From: Aliikangiella coralliicola
GTDB lineage: Bacteria; Pseudomonadota; Gammaproteobacteria; Enterobacterales; Kangiellaceae
Direction: 5' to 3'
Assembly: GCF_007004725.1 (NCBI RefSeq)
Contig: NZ_ML660165.1
Location: 372,001 to 436,000, forward strand
Length of the DNA stretch: 64,000 bases
Shown here one piece after another: positions 46,167 through 55,340 of the stretch. Positions within the stretch are counted from its first letter, which is position 1. Each line of letters opens with the position of its first letter. The notes under the pieces are model-generated. The model saw only the letters and a list, made by a program, of their open reading frames with translations, searched no databases and was not told where the DNA came from. A program made the translations under genes and the position numbers.

Positions 46167-49100
46167 CTACCAGACCATTTCTACAAGATCTTCTTCTGAA
46201 GTTAACTCAGCGTTGGTTAGTTTCGCCGAAATAAAACCGGCAAGCTCACTTGCTGTAGGATACTCAAAAATATCCGCCACACTGATATCCAAACTCAATG
46301 CTGAAGAGAGCCGGCTGGCAACCTGAATGGTCTGTAATGACTGTCCGCCAAGAATAAAAAAGTCATCTTGCAACTGAATACTCTGCCGACCAAGAATTTC
46401 TTGCCAACATTGGATAACAGCCTTTTCTTCAGAACTTAACGCGGTAAAGTCAAAACGCTCGGCTTGAGCCAAATAATCGGCATGCAACTGTTTGCGATCT
46501 ATTTTTCCAGAACTATTTTTAGGTAACTTATCGACCAGTAAATACTCACTCGGGATAACGGCGCTGGCAAGAAATTGACCGAGGTGTTGTTTCAGTGCTG
46601 CGAATCCGTTTTCCTGGCTTGTCAACTCGGCTCCCTGAGCGACGACCAGATGCGCAACCAATCGTCTAACACCACCTTGCAGCACGTGCCCGATAACCGC
46701 AGCTTGCTCAATGCCACTAAAAGTCAAAATAACATTTTCGATTTCAACAGGTGAAACACGATGCCCGCTAATTTTAAACTCATCATCAACTCTTCCCAGA
46801 TAGAAAAGCTGTTCGCTTGTTGTTAATTGGGAGTCGTTTTTACATTGAACTAAACAAACCTTGTCACCCGTTCGATAAGCTTTCACCGGAGAGTCCCAAT
46901 GTTTGATTTCTACAAATCGCTTTGCCGTTTCTTCTGCTCGATTAATATATCCTGAGGACAACGCCGGCCCTGAAATAAATAGTTCACCTTCAACTCCTTT
47001 CGGAACAGGATAACCTTTCTCATCTAAAATTAGGGCATGATATCCAGGCAACGGCAAACCAATTGATACTGACTTCATTGCTTTTTCAACTTGCTGATTT
47101 AAATTGCCGCCTGATAATTTTGCGGCAGTCGCGACCACAGTGGTTTCCGTAGGACCGTAAGTATTCCATAAGTCCACGTCTGGAAAACGCTCACACCAGC
47201 TTGAAACTCGTTCAGGTAATGCAGCTTCTCCACCAATAATGATCCCTCTCAAACTTGTCGGTAATTGGTTTTCTGCCGGCTCATTCTGACAGAGACTTAA
47301 TGCCATTTCGTGCCAATAAGCGGTGGGTAAATCCATTAAAGTGACCTGATGGTATTGGCATCCGCTGAGCATTTCTTCAAACGACTGGAGCATTCGATCG
47401 TTTCGTAAAACTAACGCGGCGCCGCTTACCAGCGTGACAAAAACTTCTTCAATTAAAGCGTCAAAAGTGAGTGGTGCAAACTGCAACATTCGGTCGTTTT
47501 TTGAAACTTGATAATAGCTCGCAGCGGAGCGAGCGAAATGAGCTAGTGCACCATGTGACGTTTGAACACCTTTGGGTTGCCCGGTCGTTCCCGAGGTATA
47601 CATGATATAGGCGTTACTATCCAGATTGATATTCAGCGGCGAACATTCAACAGGCGTCAACAATTCATCTTCAACAGAAAGCACGGGATAATCAGCAATC
47701 GATTCACATGACAAATGCTCTCCACTAGAAAGAACAGCCTTTACCGAAATGTCATTAAGAATATGCATGGCTCTTTGTTTCGGGCCGTTCGGGTCAACTG
47801 GAACAAAGCAAGCCCCCGCTAGCAAACAACCAAGGATAGCCACTATTCCAAACTTCCCTCTCGGCATATAAATCGCAACATTGTCGCCTTCAGTCACACC
47901 ATTGCGAGTGAGTCTGACAGCTATCTGTTGGGCATTTTGCCAAAGAGATTGGTAAGTTAAATTGTTGTCGCCATCAATTAAAGCGATTGTATCGGGTTCA
48001 GTTTCAACCCATTTAAAAATATCAGCAACGATTGATCGAGTTGGTGCAGCGAGTTCGGCCCCCGAAATTAAATGTGCTTCTAGATTTCCTAGCTCTGCGT
48101 CGATCAAAATATTTTTGCAAAATGCGGCAGGTTCTTGTAGCCATTGTTGTAAACAACTTATCCAACTTGAATAGTGTTGTTGTAGCGACAAGTCGCCATA
48201 AAGTTCTGGGTTAGCGTCAAAATCAACGCGTAACGCATTACCATCAGCTCTCGCATAAATGCCAATAGATAAGTCTTCAACCGGACCGGCAGAAATGTTA
48301 TGAGCCCGCGACTCACAATCGCCAAAATTTAATTGATAATCAAATGGCATGACGTTAATCACCGGACCGAAAAGTTTTTTACCGCCACCAATTAAGTTTG
48401 AATCTCGACGCATATCCTCATAACGATAACGGTGATGCTTGCGTCCAAGACGTATTTGACCGGCAACATTATTAGCGATATCAATAATACTTTGCTCGCC
48501 ATCAACAGCCACTCTGAGCGGGATGATATTCATCACCATCGCAGGAATTTTTATGGTTGCGCTTCCCAACCGGTTCATGACCGGCAACCCTAACACGACT
48601 TCTTCACAGCGCTGTGCCCGAGCAAGGTAAGCGGCAAAACTTGCGATCAAAATATCTGGCCACGCAAGATTTTTCTGACTAGCCAGTTTTTTCAATTTAT
48701 CTAAAAAGGAAACTGACAACTCGCCGGTATGCCTTTTGATCACATTGGTCATTGCGGCGTTGTTACTTTTGGCTAGAGATACCGGAGTCGGCATGTCACT
48801 AAGGTAAGACTGCCAAAATGTTTTGTCCCGAACGAATTTGTCTGAAGCGCGATAATCTTTATCTTCATTCAATGCTCGCTCAATTGGAGAAAAGTAAACG
48901 GCTCTCTCTGCATTTAATGATTTTCCTTTCCCTGACAAAAGTTGATAATGCTCTGAGACATTCCTGGCAAGCATAGAAAACGCATAACCGTCTAACGCGA
49001 TATGATGTGCTCGTTGATACCAGAAAAAATGTCGCGGTCCTGCGACCAACAGTACTTCGCGGTATAGCGGACCCTCTTCAAGGTCAACAACCGTTGCCAA

Positions 49101-49478
49101 ATCCTGCTGACTCAATTGTTGTACATAATCTCGGGGCATTGACTGCTCGCTGATATCGATGACTTCAACTACAACATCTCTTTTCTCATCGACAAATAAT
49201 CGCGGAACATTGTCAGTCTGCACAAATCGGCAATGCAAGGTGTCCGCCTGTTTGGCAACTTCCCGAACGGCTTCGACAAAAGTATCAACATCTAACGGAC
49301 CGATGATTTCAATGCACTCAGCAGCATTGTAAACCGAACTTTTTAAATTCAAGCGCTGACCCGACCAAATGCCGAGCTGTGCGGCAGAAAGAAACTGATA
49401 GTTAGATATTTTCGGCAGGCTCGGTTTCGAAAGACCGGACTTCGAAAGACCAGGCTTCGGCAGACTTGGCTTCGACAT
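46167..49478 (-). CDS. EntF-like NRPS module C-A-PCP, predicted lysine-activating
   Basis: 1103 residues from the ATG at 49478, 1 bp after the entB stop with AGGGGA upstream; a longer TTG reading from 49499 would overlap entB by 20 bp. Residues ~1-25 are a repeat of Lys-Pro-Ser/Gly-Leu units unlike the family. C domain (~30-430, HHIALDG at ~158), A domain (~470-960, YTSGTTGQPKG ~630, YGPTETT), PCP (LGGQS, ~1046). The A-domain code by eye is D-A-E-D-I-G-T-V-V-K, with acidic Glu239 and Asp278, as expected for lysine. There is no TE or E. The acidic tail EEDLVEMVW resembles a docking motif for the TubC-type N-terminus of the large NRPS. It should condense DHB from EntB with Lys. Confidence 0.95.
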   Translation of the reverse strand: MSKPSLPKPGLSKSGLSKPSLPKISNYQFLSAAQLGIWSGQRLNLKSSVYNAAECIEIIGPLDVDTFVEAVREVAKQADTLHCRFVQTDNVPRLFVDEKRDVVVEVIDISEQSMPRDYVQQLSQQDLATVVDLEEGPLYREVLLVAGPRHFFWYQRAHHIALDGYAFSMLARNVSEHYQLLSGKGKSLNAERAVYFSPIERALNEDKDYRASDKFVRDKTFWQSYLSDMPTPVSLAKSNNAAMTNVIKRHTGELSVSFLDKLKKLASQKNLAWPDILIASFAAYLARAQRCEEVVLGLPVMNRLGSATIKIPAMVMNIIPLRVAVDGEQSIIDIANNVAGQIRLGRKHHRYRYEDMRRDSNLIGGGKKLFGPVINVMPFDYQLNFGDCESRAHNISAGPVEDLSIGIYARADGNALRVDFDANPELYGDLSLQQHYSSWISCLQQWLQEPAAFCKNILIDAELGNLEAHLISGAELAAPTRSIVADIFKWVETEPDTIALIDGDNNLTYQSLWQNAQQIAVRLTRNGVTEGDNVAIYMPRGKFGIVAILGCLLAGACFVPVDPNGPKQRAMHILNDISVKAVLSSGEHLSCESIADYPVLSVEDELLTPVECSPLNINLDSNAYIMYTSGTTGQPKGVQTSHGALAHFARSAASYYQVSKNDRMLQFAPLTFDALIEEVFVTLVSGAALVLRNDRMLQSFEEMLSGCQYHQVTLMDLPTAYWHEMALSLCQNEPAENQLPTSLRGIIIGGEAALPERVSSWCERFPDVDLWNTYGPTETTVVATAAKLSGGNLNQQVEKAMKSVSIGLPLPGYHALILDEKGYPVPKGVEGELFISGPALSSGYINRAEETAKRFVEIKHWDSPVKAYRTGDKVCLVQCKNDSQLTTSEQLFYLGRVDDEFKISGHRVSPVEIENVILTFSGIEQAAVIGHVLQGGVRRLVAHLVVAQGAELTSQENGFAALKQHLGQFLASAVIPSEYLLVDKLPKNSSGKIDRKQLHADYLAQAERFDFTALSSEEKAVIQCWQEILGRQSIQLQDDFFILGGQSLQTIQVASRLSSALSLDISVADIFEYPTASELAGFISAKLTNAELTSEEDLVEMVW

Positions 49479-49479
49479 A

Positions 49480-50424
49480 CTATTCCCCTTTTTCGGCAAG
49501 GAGAAGCTGGTGCCAACCGTTAATAGTAGGGTTTTCCGCTAGTTGCTGAAAATTAATGTTGAGTCCCTGTGAGCGCCACTCTTCTACCAACGTCATCACT
49601 CGAATTGAATCGAGCCCATAGTCAATCAGACTTTCATCACAGTCGATATCTTTCTCGGGAACTTGTAAAAAGCTCGCGATTCTGGCCACTAACTTTTCGA
49701 TTGTCCATTCAGTGCCGATGTTATTTTCATCGATATTGAACTGGGAGTTTTGAACATTTGAGATTTCAGTTTGTCCGCTTTTCGAGCGTTCGGAAATAGC
49801 ATCAATTAGACTATTCGTTGTGTTGACCGAACCACAAAGTTTGGCAACGTAATTCAGTGCCATCAAATGATCTTCTCTGGTGAAATCCGCCAACCCATCG
49901 GCCACCATAAAAGGTTTAATATCCCGCATAAAAGCATCACACGCGGAAGTCATGCAGCCAATATGAGCGTAGATTCCACAAATAATTATCTGGTCTTTAT
50001 CCAATTCATCCATCAAATGATGCAATGGACTACGTTTAAAAGCACTATAGCGCCATTTGGTTAATACGGTGTCCGCGTCATCAGGTGCTAACTCATTGGT
50101 TATGCTTTTTTGTTCCGTCGAGTTATTAAGGCCTGCTCCCCAAAAGTCAGTTAACAAACCTCTTTCCTCAAGTGATTGATGTTCGGGCTGCGCGGTGTAA
50201 ATAACTGGAATACCTGCCTGTTTTGCAACTGCTTTTAGACGACAAATATTTTGAATCATTTGAGAAATCATTTCTGCATCAGACTGGTAAAAATTTAAAA
50301 AATACTCTTGCATATCATGAATAAGTAGTACCGCTTTCGATGCGTCTAACTGCCAGTCAACCTTGTTTATTGGTAACTCAGATTGTGTCGGTAACGAGTA
50401 AGGTTTGATCTGTGGAATTGCCAC
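49480..50424 (-). CDS. entB: Isochorismatase/aryl-carrier protein
   Basis: 314 residues. N-terminal isochorismatase domain (~25-215) with LLIHDMQEYFLNF (Asp catalytic region), KWRYSAF (Lys) and GIYAHIGCMTSACDAFMRDIKPF, close to E. coli EntB. A linker (~215-235) is longer than usual. The C-terminal aryl-carrier domain (~235-314) has the phosphopantetheine site GLDSI (~272-276). It converts isochorismate to 2,3-dihydro-DHB and then carries DHB as a thioester for the condensation domain of the next gene. Its stop is 1 bp from the next start, indicating translational coupling. Confidence 0.96.
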   Translation of the reverse strand: MAIPQIKPYSLPTQSELPINKVDWQLDASKAVLLIHDMQEYFLNFYQSDAEMISQMIQNICRLKAVAKQAGIPVIYTAQPEHQSLEERGLLTDFWGAGLNNSTEQKSITNELAPDDADTVLTKWRYSAFKRSPLHHLMDELDKDQIIICGIYAHIGCMTSACDAFMRDIKPFMVADGLADFTREDHLMALNYVAKLCGSVNTTNSLIDAISERSKSGQTEISNVQNSQFNIDENNIGTEWTIEKLVARIASFLQVPEKDIDCDESLIDYGLDSIRVMTLVEEWRSQGLNINFQQLAENPTINGWHQLLLAEKGE

Positions 50425-50506
50425 AATAAACTCCTGATGTTTTCTTAAATTAAGTCTGTCTTAGACTCTGTCTATTTATTAAGGGTTGACGAATATCGAA
50501 ATAGCG

Positions 50507-52180
50507 TTATTTCGATACCGCACTATCGGTGAATGATTGCAAAGATAATTTATGACTTCCTTTGAGAATATCGATAATCTGCAATCGCAATTGTTTTTTG
50601 CTGACTTTCCCCACCGCTGTTTTAGGAAATACCGGGACGAATTCAAATCGATCAGGTATTTTGTAATCCGCTAAACCTCTTTGTCGTAAAAACTGTCTGA
50701 GTTTAATCACCGGAATATTAACGTCTTCAGGGATTAGAAAAGCGCAGCTTTTTTCTCCCATAAGTTCATCAGGCATAGCAACTAGTGCAACATCTAAAAC
50801 ACCATCAAAAGCAATCAGATGATTTTCGATTTCTTCAGCCGCTATTTTTTCTCCACCACGATTAATCTGGTCTTTATGTCGACCTTCAACAATTAAATAA
50901 CCATCAGCGGTTTGTCGAACGATATCGCCTGTTCGGTAAAATCCGTCAGCGGTAAAAGATTTCGAATTAGTAACAGGCGCTTGAAAATAACCTCTAAAAG
51001 TGTAAGGCCCTCTCGTTAACAGGTGGCCAATTTCGCCTCTCGCCACTGGCTCATCATTATCATCTAAAACTAAAATTTCATCGTCATCGCTGATTGGGCG
51101 ACCCTGGGTGTTTTCTATGATTTCCGAGCTGTCATCTATTCTGGTGTAGTTCACTAATCCTTCAGCCATTCCAAATACTTGTTGTAACTTGCAGCCCAAT
51201 AACGGCTCTACTTTTTTTGCCGCTTCTTGCGAAAATTTCGCGCCCCCCACTTGTAAAAGTTTGAGAGAAGCGAGGCTTTTGGCATTTCTTTCCGCCGACT
51301 TCATCCAAACCATTGCGACAGGCGGAACCAATGCTGTGATATTTATTTTTTCGGCTTCAATGATGGAAAAACAGGTATCTGGACTAGGATCTTTTGCTAA
51401 CACGACAGTACCGCCTGCGTAAAAAATACCTAATGCACCTGGAGAACTCAGCGAAAAATTATGGCCAACCGGCAAAGCACAAAGATAACGGCTTTGTTCA
51501 TTTAGCTGACAAATTTTCGAACTTTCTCTAACACTGTATAAGTAATCGTCATGCGTTCGTGGTATCAATTTTGGCGTACCGGTACTACCGCCTGATAGTT
51601 GAAAAAATGCCACTTCGTTCGGCAACCCCAGATCCCCATGAATGGAATCATCTTCACTCGTCAACGAATTAAAGTCGGTAACAAAATCAGGCATATCCTG
51701 CAATGAGTTTGTCATTACTATTTGCGCTAAATCAGAATGCTCTGCTTGCAAACGCTGCATCATTTCTGAACATTGTTTTCCCCAAATATCGCCGTCGCTT
51801 ATGAGTAGTTTCGCGTTGGTTTGGCTGAGGTAGTGACTCAGCTCGGAATACCGATGGGCCGCTAGTGCTAACACAGGTGTTACACCACGTTTTAATAACG
51901 CAAAAAACGCAAGATAAAATTCAAATGTATTCGTCAAATGTATGACCGCGGTATCTTTGGGACCCAGTCTTTTTTTAGCAAAAGCAATCGATAGACGATT
52001 AACCAAACTGTAAAACTCGGCATAGTTTATCCGTCGTTTTCCACAAACAATCGCGATGGCATCAGGTGTGGTTTTAGCGCGACTGGCCAGCAAACTATGA
52101 ATGGTTTCGCCGGTCCAATAGCCTTTATCCCGATATTCACTCGCCGCGCTTTCTGGCCACGGGCTAAATGGAATTCTCAC
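50507..52180 (-). CDS. entE: 2,3-dihydroxybenzoate-AMP ligase
   Basis: 557 residues from the GTG at 52180, chosen because the sequence then begins VRIPFSPWPESAASEYRDKGYW like EntE and GAGGA sits ~8 bp upstream; the longer TTG frame from 52231 adds 17 residues. It has the ANL-family core SGGSTGTPKLIPRTHDDY, EntE-type NFSLSSPG at ~235, VFGMAEGLVNY, YRTGD and the C-terminal KTAVGKVSKKQL with the catalytic Lys. It activates DHB and loads it on EntB. It lies 82 bp before entB in the same operon. Confidence 0.96.
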   Translation of the reverse strand: MRIPFSPWPESAASEYRDKGYWTGETIHSLLASRAKTTPDAIAIVCGKRRINYAEFYSLVNRLSIAFAKKRLGPKDTAVIHLTNTFEFYLAFFALLKRGVTPVLALAAHRYSELSHYLSQTNAKLLISDGDIWGKQCSEMMQRLQAEHSDLAQIVMTNSLQDMPDFVTDFNSLTSEDDSIHGDLGLPNEVAFFQLSGGSTGTPKLIPRTHDDYLYSVRESSKICQLNEQSRYLCALPVGHNFSLSSPGALGIFYAGGTVVLAKDPSPDTCFSIIEAEKINITALVPPVAMVWMKSAERNAKSLASLKLLQVGGAKFSQEAAKKVEPLLGCKLQQVFGMAEGLVNYTRIDDSSEIIENTQGRPISDDDEILVLDDNDEPVARGEIGHLLTRGPYTFRGYFQAPVTNSKSFTADGFYRTGDIVRQTADGYLIVEGRHKDQINRGGEKIAAEEIENHLIAFDGVLDVALVAMPDELMGEKSCAFLIPEDVNIPVIKLRQFLRQRGLADYKIPDRFEFVPVFPKTAVGKVSKKQLRLQIIDILKGSHKLSLQSFTDSAVSK

Positions 52181-52328
52181 TATCCTGTCCTCTTTGCTTG
52201 ATAGTTTGTTCAAAACACGATAAAACAACAAAAGTGTTTAGCGGATTTCATCCGAAAATTTTTCATGCTTGCTTTGTTTGATGCTGAGCATGACCGCCTA
52301 AAAATTATTGATCTTTCCGTTGTTGTTA

Positions 52329-53633
52329 CTAAGCCACTTTCGTTTTAGTCGACGTCGACATTCCCATGTCCGAATAATTGATCGCATCGGAATAACTAAT
52401 ACCAAGCGCGTTAAGCATGGTGCCAAATTTCGCGGCAGTTTCCGCCAGCTCAAGATCTGGCAGTGAACCTTCGACAATACCAGCGCCTGCGTATAACTTA
52501 AGCAACTGCGCTTGTTTTTCAGCACACCGAATGGTGACAGACCACTCACCATCACCGTTGATATCAGACCAGCCAACCGTTCCGGTAAAAAAGCCTCGCT
52601 CAATATGTTCCAAACGGGAAATTGTTTCTCTTGCCATGACTGTCGGATTTCCACACACAGCCGGTGTTGGGTGAAGCGCTTTGGCTAAACTTAATGATGA
52701 AGTTTCACTATCTTTTAGTTCGCCCTGAATTAAAGTTGAGAGGTGCCACATAGTCGGTGTTTTTAATAACGAAGGCTTTCCTGGTAGATGAAGCTTTTTA
52801 CAATAAGGTGACAAAGTATCAACGATTGACTCGATAACTAACGCATGCTCGTGAAGATCTTTAGTCGAACGAAGTAAGGCTTCGGCCCGGTTGCAGTCTT
52901 CAGTGACACTTGTGCTTCGAGCAGCGGATCCCGCGAGTGGATTAGAAAAAACTTTCGCGCCTTTTTTTGAGATTAACAATTCAGGACTTGCCCCGAATAA
53001 CGTCCGAGGTGAAAGCTGGTTGAGACTGGAGTCTGCGGCAAAAATAAACCCGTTGGGGTTACTCTGTGCTAATCTCGCGATTAATTTGGAAACTGGCAAT
53101 TCTTGATCACAACCGATCTCTAAGGTTCTTGCCAATACCACTTTATCAAGTTCCGTTTTCGCGAATAAATCTAAAGCCTGACTGACACTTTGTTTATAAG
53201 CGTCACCATTCGGGACACTTCGCATGTGGGTGGTAGTCCAATTCGAAACCACTTCTTTAACTGATGATAAAGAATGGGTAGCTTCAACAGCATCCACAGA
53301 TAAGCGGGTTTGTGGATCAAATCGCTTGACGCTTTTTGGAATTCGCAAGTTGACCGGTTTAGTTCGGTCAAATGGAATCGCCCCAACAACTAAAGGCGGC
53401 TCTATCGATGCAGTTTTGTTCGACATTAAATGCTTAGCCTGTTCGAATGTTCGCATCACAGTCTGTTCGAAACTTTGGCAGGTTAAATTGGTGTCGGGCA
53501 CTTTTACCAACGTACCAGAGGTCAGAAACGCGAACTCCTCAGACCGGAAAAAAAATGACTCTCCTTCTCGAAATTCTTCCAGAATGTTTGAATTTTCACT
53601 GGAATCTAATGATTCCCCGTCATAACTTAACAT
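52329..53633 (-). CDS. entC: Isochorismate synthase
   Basis: 434 residues with a well-placed ATG preceded by AAGGAG. The chorismate-binding C-terminal region (~150-420) carries [11 protein letters not shown] (catalytic Lys region), [22 protein letters not shown], and the Mg-binding GAGIVEGS stretch plus [11 protein letters not shown]. The second Gly-rich motif reads [20 protein letters not shown], where many EntC proteins have VPGSSP, a mild change. It converts chorismate to isochorismate, the first committed step. It is the first gene of the siderophore operon and is preceded by a Fur-like box. Confidence 0.95.
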   Translation of the reverse strand: MLSYDGESLDSSENSNILEEFREGESFFFRSEEFAFLTSGTLVKVPDTNLTCQSFEQTVMRTFEQAKHLMSNKTASIEPPLVVGAIPFDRTKPVNLRIPKSVKRFDPQTRLSVDAVEATHSLSSVKEVVSNWTTTHMRSVPNGDAYKQSVSQALDLFAKTELDKVVLARTLEIGCDQELPVSKLIARLAQSNPNGFIFAADSSLNQLSPRTLFGASPELLISKKGAKVFSNPLAGSAARSTSVTEDCNRAEALLRSTKDLHEHALVIESIVDTLSPYCKKLHLPGKPSLLKTPTMWHLSTLIQGELKDSETSSLSLAKALHPTPAVCGNPTVMARETISRLEHIERGFFTGTVGWSDINGDGEWSVTIRCAEKQAQLLKLYAGAGIVEGSLPDLELAETAAKFGTMLNALGISYSDAINYSDMGMSTSTKTKVA

Positions 53634-53792
53634 TTCTTACTCCTTGTATTGATACGGCTAATCGCTGTAAAAGTATTGCCAGACGACTGCAACGTATTCA
53701 TTTATCAGTTGGAATTGTTTCTTTTGTGCTTAACTACCACTTAGCTCTCAAATAGGTGGATTTAAGTTCACCTTTCAAATAATAACGCGTAT

Positions 53793-53811
53793 GATAATGA
53801 TTATCATTTAG
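53793..53811 (-). promoter_or_regulatory. Fur box upstream of entC
   Basis: GATAATGATTATCATTTAG matches the 19-bp consensus at ~15 positions and includes a perfect palindromic core AATGATTATCATT. It lies 160 bp upstream of the entC start at 53633 and is also upstream of the divergent MFS gene at 54023. Confidence 0.8.
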
Positions 53812-53947
53812 ATGTAAACGATTTATTTAAAAATCCTCACGATCTTTACAAATAGAGATATTTCCCAGGTTCTAGCGGCACTATCATCAAAACCAGACCC
53901 TTATGAATTAATTCGAATTAACGCTGGTAATTACTTGATAATTTAAT

Positions 53948-53966
53948 GATAATAATTCTCATTACT
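53948..53966 (+). promoter_or_regulatory. Second Fur-like box, before the MFS gene
   Basis: GATAATAATTCTCATTACT matches the 19-bp consensus at ~14 positions. It lies ~57 bp before the start at 54023. Together with the box at 53793 it suggests coordinate control of synthesis and export. Confidence 0.6.
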
Positions 53967-54022
53967 ATTAAGTGACTAATTTTCAACCAAAGACAATTAG
54001 TCAAAATTTGAAGGAGTTCCCG

Positions 54023-55222
54023 ATGCGGGAAGCGAATACCCGTGGCGTCATAATTTTAATTATGCTGCTGCAATTTGTGTTTTTGACAACCACTATGATG
54101 ATTATGCCGCTTGGTCCTGAGCTAGCTGAATCTATCGCTATGGATCCCGCAGATATTGGTTATCTGAATGGTTTCGCGACTCTTGCAGCGGCAATCGCGG
54201 GCATTATGTTAGCGCCGATACTCGACCGGTATGATCGTCGAAAATTGCTTTTGATTGCCTGTCTGGGTAAAGCGATTACCACCCTCCTCTGCGCGGTTGC
54301 GTGGGATACACAAAGTTTAATTTTTATTCTGATTATTTCTGCTTTATTTGGTGGTCCGGCGGGCGCAGTTATGTTGTCAGTCATCATGGATCTTATTCCT
54401 CCTCAGCAAAGAGGTAAGGCGATGGCGATGGTATCGAGCGCTTTTTCGCTTTCGGCCATCATTGGTATTCCAACGATGCTTCAGCTCGCCAGTTGGAAAA
54501 ATTGGACGCTTCCTTTTCTTACAACTGGTGTTTTGGGCGCAACCTTGTGTTTAGTCGCTGTCTCTCAATTACCGAAGATGACCGAACATATCAATCGAGA
54601 AAAACCAAAACTCGACTTAAAAAAATTACTGAGTAAACCAGAGATAGTTATGGCTCTGGCACTAGTTAGCTGCCATATGTTAGGTCATTTCATGATCGTA
54701 CCGAACATTGCTACTTTCTTCGTTTTCAATCTGGATTATCCAAAAGATAGTCTTGGCTTGCTTTACCTGGTTGGTGGAATTGCTAGTTTGATAACGCTGC
54801 AACTAACCGGTCGAATTTTGGATAAGGGCTTTCCAATGATGTTGGCCAGTACGTTAACAGCTATCATCATTTTTTCAATAATCGCAGGTTTTATTGCTCC
54901 CGGCCTAATTCCCGTGATGCTGGTATTTGCACTTTTTATGGCAGCGACTTCCGCAAGAAACAGTTCTACCATGGCAGTTGTTTCAAAGATTCCCGCTCCT
55001 CATGAAAGAGCTGGATTTATGTCTTTTTACACCACAGTCGGTAATATTTCAGCGGGACTTGCCGGGTTTGTTTCCGCTCAAATTTTGTCAGTAGATACAA
55101 CCAATGAAATACAGGGAATGCCGCAATTGGCAGGATTAGCGGTGATTTTGATGAGTTTGCATCCCGTCATTCTTTTCTTGTTGTTAAGACGAGAAAAGAG
55201 CTCCGTGTTGCAACCAGGATAG
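54023..55222 (+). CDS. MFS transporter, putative siderophore exporter
   Basis: 399 residues from the ATG at 54023 with GGAG 7 bp upstream; a GTG at 53972 would add 17 residues with no such site. Twelve hydrophobic segments are visible. MFS motif A-like sequence is at DRYDRRKLLL (~70-80). It is divergent from entC and shares the Fur-box region. In many catecholate loci an MFS protein (EntS, VabS) exports the siderophore; the locus supports this role by position, not by a specific motif. Any drug or sugar efflux role is less likely given the context. Confidence 0.88.
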   Translation: MREANTRGVIILIMLLQFVFLTTTMMIMPLGPELAESIAMDPADIGYLNGFATLAAAIAGIMLAPILDRYDRRKLLLIACLGKAITTLLCAVAWDTQSLIFILIISALFGGPAGAVMLSVIMDLIPPQQRGKAMAMVSSAFSLSAIIGIPTMLQLASWKNWTLPFLTTGVLGATLCLVAVSQLPKMTEHINREKPKLDLKKLLSKPEIVMALALVSCHMLGHFMIVPNIATFFVFNLDYPKDSLGLLYLVGGIASLITLQLTGRILDKGFPMMLASTLTAIIIFSIIAGFIAPGLIPVMLVFALFMAATSARNSSTMAVVSKIPAPHERAGFMSFYTTVGNISAGLAGFVSAQILSVDTTNEIQGMPQLAGLAVILMSLHPVILFLLLRREKSSVLQPG

Positions 55223-55340
55223 CTCGCAAAGAATTGGGCGAAAAGATTTCGGTAGTCACTATAGATCTGATTTGAAACCGCAGAATTTTAATAGAATGGG
55301 ATACGATCAAGAGTTCAGGTGGCATCAACTCGGAAAGAAA

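Noticed and set aside
46167-49499. TTG start at 49499 for the C-A-PCP NRPS
   Set aside because: It overlaps entB by 20 bp, whereas the ATG at 49478 has an AGGGGA site and sits 1 bp after the entB stop.
52298-52654. 118-codon minus-strand frame overlapping entC
   Set aside because: Out-of-frame shadow of entC.
53224-53625. 133-codon plus-strand frame opposite entC
   Set aside because: Antisense to a well-supported entC; no ribosome binding site.
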